The notes beneath the pieces are model-generated. The model had not been told where the DNA came from, made no database searches, and saw only the letters and a program-made list of their open reading frames with translations. Below are positions 1 through 6,339 of a stretch of 8,145 nt of DNA, piece after piece. The stretch comes from Lachnospiraceae bacterium (GTDB lineage Bacteria > Bacillota_A > Clostridia > Lachnospirales > Lachnospiraceae): positions 1 to 8,145 of the forward strand of contig JAFQCI010000175.1 of the NCBI GenBank assembly GCA_017416505.1, written 5' to 3'. Positions within the stretch are counted from its first letter, which is position 1; each line of letters opens with the position of its first letter. The position numbers and the translations under genes are program-made.

Positions 1-210
1 CATATTACCTCTTAGTGAAAAGAAACTCACCATAAGTAACAGGCATTCAAAACCTTTTCCCATACACACCGCAATCACGATACTGGTTACAACACATAGT
101 AATAACTCTATCCCTGTCTGGAACCCATATTTATATATAGCCAAATCCTCTTCCTTCACTACGCCCTGTTTTAAAATGTACTTCGTCAACCCTTCTGCCA
201 ACTTGTCCAT
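1..210 (-). CDS. agrB: AgrB-like peptide-processing membrane protease, N-terminal part (cut by window edge)
   Basis: The first 70 codons of an AgrB-type protein run off the left edge. The visible protein starts MDKLAEGLTKYILKQGVV, continues with a basic/acidic cytoplasmic stretch, then a hydrophobic segment (about residues 34-50), and ends at SFFSLRGNM. In AgrB proteins an Arg-rich motif of this kind is followed by Gly-Gly-x-His, which carries the catalytic histidine; that part and the catalytic cysteine lie outside the window. AgrB is an integral membrane cysteine endopeptidase that removes the C-terminal tail of AgrD and forms the thiolactone ring. The ATG overlaps the stop of the upstream agrD-like gene by one base (TGATG), so the two are translationally coupled. 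Assignment rests on motif memory plus the adjacent AgrD-like peptide; no search was done. Confidence 0.85.
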   Translation of the reverse strand, partial: MDKLAEGLTKYILKQGVVKEEDLAIYKYGFQTGIELLLCVVTSIVIAVCMGKGFECLLLMVSFFSLRGNM

Positions 211-368
211 CAGAATTTCCTCAATTTACTTAAATCTGGCTTTTCCGGTTCATGAAATATATAGTAACAATATGTATGAGCCCCGATATAAGCAAATAAT
301 AAGGCGAACCACGAAACAATACATGCAACAACCTTTCCCTCTGATAATCTCTTTTTAATGTCAACCAT
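210..368 (-). CDS. agrD: AgrD-like cyclic autoinducer peptide precursor
   Basis: A 52-residue precursor with the three AgrD parts. Residues 1-12 are a charged amphipathic start (MVDIKKRLSEGK). Residues 13-28 are hydrophobic and membrane-seeking. Then comes the signal region AHTYCYYIF with the single candidate ring cysteine at C34, followed by an acidic/proline tail, HEPEKPDLSKLRKF (39-52). That tail resembles the DEPEVP-type recognition tail of AgrD. By analogy AgrB would cut after F38 and close a five-residue thiolactone, C34-Y-Y-I-F38. A longer reading frame continues upstream, but the start at 368 is chosen because AAAGGGAGG lies nine bases before it and because the promoter sits just upstream. 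agrD precedes agrB here, the reverse of Staphylococcus; this order is seen in some Clostridia. No sensor kinase or response regulator gene is visible; they may lie beyond the left edge. Confidence 0.85.
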   Translation of the reverse strand: MVDIKKRLSEGKVVACIVSWFALLFAYIGAHTYCYYIFHEPEKPDLSKLRKF

Positions 369-392
369 TTTCACATACCTCCCTTTTTCTAC

Positions 393-460
393 AATTGTAG
401 CACAAAAAATCCCTCTTTTTCTTACCATGTAATAATTCCGTAATTTGATGTAATTTTTCC
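393..460 (-). promoter_or_regulatory. Candidate quorum-regulated promoter of agrD (copy 1 of a 68-bp repeat)
   Basis: Reading leftward, ATTACATCA (446-454) and ATTACATGG (425-433) form two 9-bp direct repeats separated by exactly 12 bp, a 21-bp period. After a further 25 bp comes an extended -10, TGC-TACAAT (hexamer at 394-399). No TTGACA-like -35 lies at the usual distance, which suggests the promoter needs an activator. The 9-12-9 layout is that of AgrA/LytTR-type response-regulator sites, although these repeats do not match the Staphylococcus consensus. Predicted transcription starts about 20 bases before the agrD ATG. The whole element recurs at 7188-7255 with one mismatch (C at 415 versus A at 7210). 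The sequence pattern is seen; the regulator is inferred. Confidence 0.7.
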
Positions 461-516
461 TTGTCTTTCCTTTTTCGTAAATAGTTTTAGCACAAATGGT
501 CAATTTTTGCCCGATT

Positions 517-990
517 TTAACTAATATTTTCCTCAATTCGCTCTATCCATTTTGACATTTTCCGTTGTCTTTGATTGATACCAAATTTATACGAACCTTC
601 TACATTATCCGAAGGTTGCCATTCGATACATATTTCCCCTCCTTCATTTTCAAACGTGTATTTTTCCAACGTATATTTTCCTACTCCATACGTTTTTTCA
701 AATACTACTTTATCATTAATTTTATAAACCACTGTCACTTTTCCAGATAAAATCTCCAAATTTCCAGTTATTTGATACTCATTCTCTGCATCAATATAAA
801 ATGTCCCATCTCCACTATTACTACTGAGTTTTTCATCTAGTTGCATAATATCGAATGGACCAAACATACTACATACTTCATGCCATTTTGTTTTATTCAT
901 ACTCCATAAAACAATTCCTGCCAATATTAAAATAATAACACTCCCCACACTAACACCTATAACAAGTTTCTTTTTCAAATTTTTCCTCAT
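517..990 (-). CDS. Membrane-anchored extracytoplasmic hypothetical protein
   Basis: A 157-residue protein I do not recognise. It has a short basic N-terminus (MRKNLKKK), one hydrophobic helix (about residues 9-29), and a polar remainder rich in beta-type stretches. This predicts an N-terminal membrane anchor with an outside-facing domain of about 125 residues. There is a single cysteine just after the helix (VCSMFGPF). The ATG at 990 is preceded by AAGGAG about 11 bases upstream. It has its own promoter at 1052-1080 and lies directly upstream of the agrD promoter, with no terminator seen between them, so readthrough into agrD is possible. Its last ten codons, encoding WIERIEENIS plus stop, recur as an orphan fragment at 3053-3108. 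A link to signalling or immunity is suggested only by position. Confidence 0.75.
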   Translation of the reverse strand: MRKNLKKKLVIGVSVGSVIILILAGIVLWSMNKTKWHEVCSMFGPFDIMQLDEKLSSNSGDGTFYIDAENEYQITGNLEILSGKVTVVYKINDKVVFEKTYGVGKYTLEKYTFENEGGEICIEWQPSDNVEGSYKFGINQRQRKMSKWIERIEENIS

Positions 991-1051
991 AACACACCAC
1001 GCTCCTTATTAAACCTTAATTATTCATGGTTAAATGATTTTTTCTATCTAA

Positions 1052-1080
1052 AGTATAATTTTTATTTTATTTAGAAACAA
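1052..1080 (-). promoter_or_regulatory. Sigma-A-type promoter of the 157-residue membrane protein gene
   Basis: Reading leftward, TTGTTT (1075-1080) and TATACT (1052-1057) are 17 bp apart, a good housekeeping promoter. The transcript would have a leader of about 55 nt before the ATG at 990. Confidence 0.65.
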
Positions 1081-1092
1081 TGACATAACAGG

Positions 1093-1109
1093 TTAAGATT
1101 TTATTAAGA
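1093..1109. promoter_or_regulatory. Direct repeat TTAAGA with 11-bp period upstream of -35; possible OmpR/PhoB-type site
   Basis: TTAAGA occurs at 1093-1098 and again at 1104-1109, 11 bp apart, starting 13 bp upstream of the -35 of the 1052-1080 promoter. Tandem repeats with an 11-bp period in that position are typical of OmpR/PhoB-family response-regulator sites. The region is AT-rich, so chance is possible. It abuts the U-tract of the upstream gene's terminator. Confidence 0.35.
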
Positions 1110-1110
1110 T

Positions 1111-1163
1111 AAAAAAAAGACAACCACCAACCTTTTACTTACATAAAAACATTGGTCGTTGTC
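1111..1163 (-). terminator. Rho-independent terminator of the AAA-ATPase gene
   Basis: Reading leftward, GACAACGACCAA (1152-1163) pairs with TTGGTGGTTGTC (1119-1130) with one mismatch. A small inner stem (TTTTA/TAAAA) lies in the loop, and eight T follow directly (1111-1118). It lies about 47 bp after the stop of the AAA-ATPase gene. Confidence 0.85.
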
Positions 1164-1209
1164 CTTTATCTCTGATTTTCGCTCAAAGAAGATTACTCCT
1201 CTTTTCCAT

Positions 1210-2961
1210 TCACCCTATCAACACATTCTTTCCTTCAAAAGCAAATCCGTACTTTCGTATCTGCTCCTTTTTTATTCCTTTTGCAATCAGGTTTGCTTCA
1301 TATTCTTTTTCCTCTATCTGGGTAAGGGCTGCCTTTACGGTGTCTTCCATGCTTTTCTCATCTTCCGGGTCATGTACTTTAAATTCCAGAATAAAAGCAT
1401 CCTTATTTTTATCTTTCGGCTCCAGCATGACATCATACCTTCCAAAGCCACTCTCCCGGTTGGAAGTAACTACATAATGTTCACTCAAATCTACCAGCAG
1501 ACCTAAGACAAAACCATGATAAAACCGTTCCGGCTCGTCTCCGATGACTCCCTTTCCTGTGTCAAAATAACTAAAGGTCTGCAAAGTAATATTTCTCATG
1601 TATTTATTCATGGCTTTTAAATCATTTGCCAGCATGGATTTTATAAAACCATTATAGTAAGGTTTGGCAGGTGCAAACCAGCCACTTACCATTCCCCGGA
1701 ACATAAGCCGGACTTCTTTATTGGTTATAGCTAATTCGTAATTTGGCTGTGTTTCTATTTTTTCCATATCTTCATAGGACAGAATTTTCAGATAACCACT
1801 CGCCACCAGCAGGCTCCAGATAGCTTCTTCATTATAATCCAACTGATTGTAAACAATCTGCTCATCAATAGGACAGATCAAATGCTCTCCCTTCAACAGC
1901 TGTTCCATGGACTGCTTGATTTCTTCACTTCCTTCCCGGATTAACTTTCCCACCAGACTATTGGAACTGGTATTCGCCCAGTAAGTCTGATATTTACTCG
2001 TATCCAGAAAATTAAGAATGGACCATGGATTATAGATATCCCTATGCTCACCAAATACAAATCCATCATACCATTCCCTGACTTTTTCTTTTTCCTCTCC
2101 TAATCCGCAGGCATCCAATGCCGCAAATACTTCTTCTTCCGTAAATCCAAAGGATGTGGCATATTCATCCGATGTAGTAGTTACCACTTTTAAATTATTC
2201 AAATCAGAAAAAACCGATTCTTTCGAAACTCTGGTAATTCCGGTCATAATCCCACGTGCCATATTAGGATTAGTTTTAAAGGTGGAATTAAACAGACTTC
2301 TCGTAAATGCTACCATCTCATCCCAGTAGCCATGAACATATGCCTCCTGCATTGGAGTGTCATACTCATCTAACAGGATAATCACTTTTTTATGATAATA
2401 GCGCTCCAGATAATCCGACAACCGATGCAACGTTAAACTTGCATCACTATCATCAAAATTTTCTGAAAGAATTCTGTCAAAAAATCTTTTTTCTGTATCA
2501 AGCAACACTTCACTATCCCTCAAATAGGAATGCTTTACATATAAATCCGACAGCCCCTGACAAATTTTCTTTCTGGTCAGGGTATAATCCACTTCTTTAA
2601 TGTTAGCAAAGGACAGACTAATCACAGGATAAGTTCCCTGAAGTCCTCTATACTTCTCTTCCTCCCAAATGAAAAGGCCCTCAAACAAATCTCCCCTGTC
2701 TGCATAGTTGATAGAAAAAAACTTTTCTACCATGCTCATATTTAAAGTCTTTCCAAAACGTCGTGGACGGGTAATCAAGGTTACATCATCTTGGCTCTCC
2801 CACCATTCCTTAATAAATAAAGTTTTATCTACATAAAAACCTTTCTTTTCCCTTAATTTTGCAAAATCCTGTATCCCAATCCCTACTTTGCTACCCATAT
2901 TCGCTGTATTGATTCTACTTTTTGTATGTTTTGCATTTATTGTCTTTTTTGTATCCCTCAT
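1210..2961 (-). CDS. AAA-ATPase with C-terminal PD-(D/E)XK nuclease-like domain (PF09820/PF08011 type)
   Basis: A 583-residue protein of the predicted AAA-ATPase family common in Clostridia, Bacteroidetes and fusobacteria. The family signature [19 protein letters not shown] opens it (27-47). RPRRFGKT (65-72) is the Walker A-like loop and VIILLDEYD (193-201) the Walker B. The C-terminal domain carries a PD-(D/E)XK pattern: D510, E526-x-K528 (FILEFKV) and Q548. Its length suits the family. The start at 2961 has AAAGGG about 12 bases upstream; the alternative Met22 has no ribosome binding site, although the first 21 residues look dispensable and polar. The gene is monocistronic, with its own promoter, operator-like palindrome and terminator. 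By eye its coding sequence is richer in G+C than the neighbouring cassette, and duplicated sequence lies on both sides, so lateral acquisition is likely. The cellular role of the family is not established; defence or recombination is inference. Confidence 0.9.
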   Translation of the reverse strand: MRDTKKTINAKHTKSRINTANMGSKVGIGIQDFAKLREKKGFYVDKTLFIKEWWESQDDVTLITRPRRFGKTLNMSMVEKFFSINYADRGDLFEGLFIWEEEKYRGLQGTYPVISLSFANIKEVDYTLTRKKICQGLSDLYVKHSYLRDSEVLLDTEKRFFDRILSENFDDSDASLTLHRLSDYLERYYHKKVIILLDEYDTPMQEAYVHGYWDEMVAFTRSLFNSTFKTNPNMARGIMTGITRVSKESVFSDLNNLKVVTTTSDEYATSFGFTEEEVFAALDACGLGEEKEKVREWYDGFVFGEHRDIYNPWSILNFLDTSKYQTYWANTSSNSLVGKLIREGSEEIKQSMEQLLKGEHLICPIDEQIVYNQLDYNEEAIWSLLVASGYLKILSYEDMEKIETQPNYELAITNKEVRLMFRGMVSGWFAPAKPYYNGFIKSMLANDLKAMNKYMRNITLQTFSYFDTGKGVIGDEPERFYHGFVLGLLVDLSEHYVVTSNRESGFGRYDVMLEPKDKNKDAFILEFKVHDPEDEKSMEDTVKAALTQIEEKEYEANLIAKGIKKEQIRKYGFAFEGKNVLIG

Positions 2962-2999
2962 ATATCGTTCACACCCTTTCCAAATCCATCTTCTCTATT

Positions 3000-3016
3000 A
3001 CCGTTAGTATAACGGT
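3000..3016. promoter_or_regulatory. 17-bp perfect palindrome over the -10, candidate operator
   Basis: ACCGTTA-GTA-TAACGGT is a perfect inverted repeat with 7-bp arms that encloses the -10 of the AAA-ATPase promoter. An extra half site, AACGGTT, lies at 3033-3039, next to the -35 and 22 bp from the equivalent half in the palindrome. A repressor bound here would block RNA polymerase. No candidate repressor gene is in the window. Confidence 0.5.
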
Positions 3017-3034
3017 TTTCATTTTAAAATGCAA
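3006..3034 (-). promoter_or_regulatory. Sigma-A-type promoter of the AAA-ATPase gene
   Basis: Reading leftward, TTGCAT (3029-3034) and TATACT (3006-3011) are 17 bp apart. Transcription would begin about 40 bp before the ATG at 2961. Confidence 0.7.
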
Positions 3035-3052
3035 CGGTTTCCTCATACACCG

Positions 3053-3108
3053 AATGGTCGATTTTTGCCCGATTTTAACTGATATTTTCCTCGATTCTCT
3101 CTATCCAT
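3053..3108 (-). pseudogene. Orphan 3' end of a paralogue of the 517-990 gene
   Basis: This stretch matches 495-550 with four differences over about 55 bp. In the same frame it encodes WIERIEENIS followed by a stop, the exact C-terminus of the 157-residue protein, plus about 20 bp beyond the stop. Upstream of the tryptophan codon the frame is closed at once by TAA, so no gene body remains. It is a recombination or duplication remnant. Confidence 0.7.
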
Positions 3109-3110
3109 TA

Positions 3111-3140
3111 TAAAAAAAGACAACCACCAACCTTTTACTC
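3111..3140 (-). repeat. Duplicated single arm of a terminator, with U-tract
   Basis: A run of A followed by GACAACCACCAACCTTTTAC repeats 1112-1140 at an offset of 2000 bp. It is the descending arm and T-tract of the terminator at 1111-1163. The matching ascending arm is missing; only a short ACAAC lies upstream to pair with it. It may give weak termination of the ABC operon that ends at 3215. Confidence 0.65.
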
Positions 3141-3214
3141 ACTAATTACACCACCTTCATTTAACACCTGTTGTTCCTTAAAACTTTTACAGGCATGTTC
3201 CACCAAGTTATATT

Positions 3215-3892
3215 TCAATATGAGTACTTCGAAATTAATTGTTCTTTAAATGCTTCCATTTTTTCAATTCCTTTTTCTGATGTAATAAAAAATTCATTTT
3301 CTTTTACAGTTTCATACTTTGCGTAATTTCCAATCTCATCAATACTGATGCATGGCATATTAGGTATGTCTTCGTAACAAAAAATAGGTGCAACTATTAA
3401 ATCATCCACTTGAATATAAATTTTTTCTTCATTAAATGTATTTAATTTTCTATCTAAAAATATTAGATATATTTTTCCGGGAACCATTTCATTTACAAAA
3501 CCCAAATCATTAGATGGCATTCCTGCAATAAACCCATCCTTTTCCATGTATATGTGTGTCCCGTTTCTGGCAATTTCTATTTTATCTCCTTCATTCAAAC
3601 CATCCCCTTTAAATACATATTCTATACTAACCTCCTGCGTATTGCTGGAAAATCTATACTTAAAAGTATCTTCACATTTTGCGGCAATAATTATATTAGA
3701 TGAATCCAATTCTTCCTTCATAATTGAAAGCTGTATATCTAAAAGTTCCTCATCTACTAAGGCTACAACAAAATTATTTAAAGGCTCTTCCTCTAGATTA
3801 AAATCTTTATAAAATTTCTTATTATATATGCCATAACATAATGCTACAAAAAAAATAATACCTGTTATCACTAATACATATCTGCCCTTCAA
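3215..3892 (-). CDS. Membrane-anchored extracytoplasmic protein, last gene of the ABC operon
   Basis: A 225-residue protein, not recognised. It has a basic start (MKGRY), one hydrophobic helix (about residues 5-22), then a long soluble portion rich in acidic residues and beta-type stretches. This predicts an N-terminal anchor with an outside domain. Two cysteines, in FCYEDIPNMPC, lie near residue 180. The start codon is TTG at 3892; GGGAGG seven bases before it, inside the end of the ATPase gene, makes this start convincing. Only two bases separate it from the ATPase stop, so it belongs to the transporter operon. In comparable peptide-export or immunity cassettes such anchored proteins act as accessory or immunity factors; here that is inference from position only. 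Confidence 0.8.
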   Translation of the reverse strand: MKGRYVLVITGIIFFVALCYGIYNKKFYKDFNLEEEPLNNFVVALVDEELLDIQLSIMKEELDSSNIIIAAKCEDTFKYRFSSNTQEVSIEYVFKGDGLNEGDKIEIARNGTHIYMEKDGFIAGMPSNDLGFVNEMVPGKIYLIFLDRKLNTFNEEKIYIQVDDLIVAPIFCYEDIPNMPCISIDEIGNYAKYETVKENEFFITSEKGIEKMEAFKEQLISKYSY

Positions 3893-3894
3893 TA

Positions 3895-4533
3895 CTATCC
3901 CTCCCGCTCTGTTACAATTCCTTGATTTACAATAAATACTTTGTCTGCAAGCAATTCAATATCTTCTTTATTATGACTAGCAATACACACTAATGCTCCT
4001 CTTTCTTTCTCCTCTAATATAATTCTACGAATATCATTCACACCATTTTCATCTAATGCATTGGTTGGTTCATCTAACAATAAAATGTCTGGTTTTTCCA
4101 TAATTGCCTGTGCTAAAACAATTCTTTGCTTCATTCCCAATGAATATTTCTGAAAAGTACGTTTATCTTCCGGATTAAGACCTACTCGTTTTATCGCCTC
4201 TTCAATTTCAATTTTTCCTATTTTCCCGTTTAATTTAGCCAAAAATTTCAAATTATCAAGCCCTGTAAGTTCAGGATATAACCCTGCATTCTCTAGCATA
4301 AGACCCAAGGCAGGCAATACCTTCATATCTTTATGCAATATTTTCCCATCTGCTATGATTTCTCCTGATGATGGTTTCATTAGTCCGGAAATTGCCCGAA
4401 AAAACATGGTTTTTCCAGAACCGTTTTCACCTACAAATCCATATATCTTTCCACTTTGCAATTCCATATTAATATTGGACAAAATCGCTTTACCTTTTAT
4501 TTTTTTATTCACATTTTTTATAAGTAGTTCCAT
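3895..4533 (-). CDS. ABC transporter ATP-binding protein
   Basis: A complete 212-residue nucleotide-binding subunit of the drug/peptide exporter type (CcmA/BcrA-like). Visible motifs are Walker A GENGSGKT (35-42), the signature YSLGMKQR (about 130-137), Walker B ILLLDEPT (150-157) and the H-loop histidine in IASHN (H187). The frame could be read from a GTG 12 bases earlier, but that GTG is part of the ribosome binding site AAAGGTGG, so the ATG at 4533 is chosen. It starts one base after the stop of the second permease and ends two bases before the TTG of the anchored protein. It should energise the two permeases encoded just upstream. The substrate is unknown; the secreted protein at the head of the cassette, or a compound it relates to, is the natural candidate. 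Confidence 0.93.
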   Translation of the reverse strand: MELLIKNVNKKIKGKAILSNINMELQSGKIYGFVGENGSGKTMFFRAISGLMKPSSGEIIADGKILHKDMKVLPALGLMLENAGLYPELTGLDNLKFLAKLNGKIGKIEIEEAIKRVGLNPEDKRTFQKYSLGMKQRIVLAQAIMEKPDILLLDEPTNALDENGVNDIRRIILEEKERGALVCIASHNKEDIELLADKVFIVNQGIVTEREG

Positions 4534-4534
4534 A

Positions 4535-5350
4535 CTATATACCACCTTTCTCTTTATTTGTATTTATAAAATCATGATAATGAACAATGATACATCCTGC
4601 TATTATCGTCACCACAGATAACATAATAAATAATAACAATGATTCATCTAAATCAAACAAAATTTCTTTTTGATGAATCAATTGGTTTAGCTCTTCTACC
4701 TTACTACTATGAATTCCAAACACCAAATGGGAAAATAGATTCGATTTTACCAACCATTGATAATCTCTAACCTGTGCATTTTCTGGTATAAAATATTCCC
4801 CGCTCATAGTATAGATAGCAATACATAAAAAGAGAAAGCTTTCTACCACTGCAAACCCCACATTACTAGTAAATAAAATTCCGAATAGATTCACAGCCAC
4901 TGTAGTAAACAATAAAAAAAAGGAATAGATTAAAACATAATAAACAAAAATATAAATTGAAACTGCATCCACAGTTACTTTTACAAATATATCCGTTGCA
5001 ATTACTCCTGAAACCACGAACACTACAAGATATCCCACGCAAAAAATGTACATTCTCAAACATTCCTTCAAAAACCATCCAACCCTATTACAACATCTAG
5101 AAAAATAGTAAATGCTAGCACAACAAAAACGTCTGTAAATATAGGTACCATAAAACACCTGAAACAATAACAATGGAACATATCCAAATGTAATATTGGG
5201 TATATATTGCATATAATAATCTATGTCAAGAAAAGTAGGTATTAATAGTATTTCTGATAATAAAATCTCTGAGAAATTTCTGGTACACCCTAATATACAA
5301 AAAAAACCACAAAAAGCTGCAATCCAAAGATATTTCATATAATGTTTCAT
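4535..5350 (-). CDS. ABC-2-like permease subunit 2
   Basis: A 271-residue, very hydrophobic protein with about six membrane segments: near residues 6-22, 54-72, 98-120, two between 130 and 185, and one near 240-258. A cytoplasmic loop carries the pattern S84-R-x-x-x-R-x-x-W-x-x-K95. The same pattern occurs in the first permease, so the two are probably related halves of a heterodimeric channel. The loop is unusually rich in cysteine (C76, C77, C86, C87, C97). The start overlaps the stop of the first permease by ATGA, which indicates translational coupling and equal production. It is the membrane partner of the ATPase encoded directly downstream. Family name and substrate cannot be fixed from sequence alone. 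Confidence 0.85.
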   Translation of the reverse strand: MKHYMKYLWIAAFCGFFCILGCTRNFSEILLSEILLIPTFLDIDYYMQYIPNITFGYVPLLLFQVFYGTYIYRRFCCASIYYFSRCCNRVGWFLKECLRMYIFCVGYLVVFVVSGVIATDIFVKVTVDAVSIYIFVYYVLIYSFFLLFTTVAVNLFGILFTSNVGFAVVESFLFLCIAIYTMSGEYFIPENAQVRDYQWLVKSNLFSHLVFGIHSSKVEELNQLIHQKEILFDLDESLLLFIMLSVVTIIAGCIIVHYHDFINTNKEKGGI

Positions 5351-6171
5351 AATATATCATCCTTTTTGATTTTTATATGAATAATGCCAACAGAAAATAA
5401 TACCAGAATGATTAAAAATATACCATATACCATACAGTTCTTCTCTTTTATATCAAACAATCTCAGAATAAAAAAATAATTTGTAGTATAATTAAGTTTT
5501 AGAAACAGACTGATCCCACTTATAAAATAAAATAGTATGTAAATTGGGAAAAATGTAAGTATTTTATATTTAAAAAACGGTAATGTTGTTAAGGAAAAAT
5601 TGAAAATAGCTAAAATTCCATTTATTATCCCCCATATTATTGTCATAACTACGGCATATAACACCCTGCTACTTAACCACAATGTCGAAAACATATACTG
5701 ATTTTCATTTTCAACCGTTTGTATATAACTAAAATTAGATGGGTCTCCGACTGCAGAAATATCAAAGCAAACACAACTCAACACAATTTCCATTATAAAT
5801 GGTATTACAAATATTAAAAATGTAGTTAAAAATACAGAAATCAATTTGCCATACCAATAATTTCTTCCTCCGACTCTAGATTCTATATATATCTTCACCC
5901 TTGTATCTCTATCTGTTATGTAAGAACAAGCTGTAGGAAATACAATAAGAATCGGTAAATACACCATCAAAAAATAACCTCTGGAAGACCAGGTTGACAA
6001 GGTAAGTAATTTTATCGGGTCCTGCATTTGTGTAACATATTGAATATCCGCATACCTGTTTAAGTTTGAATAATAATTTACCATAACAAAAGTCAATAAA
6101 ATGAAAAAAGTACATACAACCGTTTTTTTCCTCAGCATTTCATACATTTGCATCTTGATTGATTTCACCAT
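5347..6171 (-). CDS. ABC-2-like permease subunit 1
   Basis: A 274-residue membrane protein with about six hydrophobic segments, near residues 17-33, 65-84, 108-131, 166-190, 200-221 and 245-266. After the second segment a cytoplasmic stretch, TDRDTRVKIYIESRVGGRNY, leads into the third; its S98-R-x-x-x-R-x-x-W-x-x-K109 pattern is shared with the second permease. A long outside loop (about 132-165) separates segments three and four. The ATG at 6171 has a strong AGGAGGAG six bases upstream. It is the first gene of the four-gene transporter block; 168 bp, including a 12-bp-stem hairpin, separate it from the secreted-protein gene upstream. Confidence 0.85.
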   Translation of the reverse strand: MVKSIKMQMYEMLRKKTVVCTFFILLTFVMVNYYSNLNRYADIQYVTQMQDPIKLLTLSTWSSRGYFLMVYLPILIVFPTACSYITDRDTRVKIYIESRVGGRNYWYGKLISVFLTTFLIFVIPFIMEIVLSCVCFDISAVGDPSNFSYIQTVENENQYMFSTLWLSSRVLYAVVMTIIWGIINGILAIFNFSLTTLPFFKYKILTFFPIYILFYFISGISLFLKLNYTTNYFFILRLFDIKEKNCMVYGIFLIILVLFSVGIIHIKIKKDDIL

Positions 6172-6214
6172 GATTTTCTCCTCCTAACAACCCCAAATAA
6201 AGGTTTTGTAAAAC

Positions 6215-6244
6215 GAAGTCCGAAAATGTCATTTTTCGGACTTC
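6215..6244. terminator. Intercistronic hairpin, likely partial terminator or mRNA stabiliser
   Basis: A perfect 12-bp stem, GAAGTCCGAAAA (6215-6226) with TTTTCGGACTTC (6233-6244), has a 6-nt loop. For minus-strand transcripts only a short T-run (GTTTTA) follows, so termination should be incomplete. It would let the secreted-protein gene be expressed more strongly than the transporter genes. On the plus strand a longer T-rich tract follows, but no plus-strand gene is seen nearby. Confidence 0.6.
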
Positions 6245-6339
6245 TCCATTTTCTTTTTTCAATAAATTGTTTATGTAATTAACAATTATTGTTCACTAAT
6301 AATCTTAAATCATCCTATACTTATAATTTACACTCTGTT

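Noticed and set aside
461..516. Basal promoter (TTGACC) between the membrane protein gene and agrD
   Set aside because: No acceptable -10 at 16-18 bp, and the duplicate tail at 3053-3108 does not keep the hexamer.
369..536. Upstream extension of the agrD frame to a 108-residue protein
   Set aside because: The extension covers the promoter and its repeats, is unlike any precursor peptide, and the ATG at 368 has a strong ribosome site.
4866..5078. Second minus-strand frame inside permease 2
   Set aside because: Cysteine-rich out-of-frame shadow of a TM gene, with no translation signals of its own.
6274..6280. ATTACAT in the gap between secreted protein and permease as a third regulator box
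   Set aside because: A single 7-mer in very AT-rich DNA, with no partner 21 bp away.
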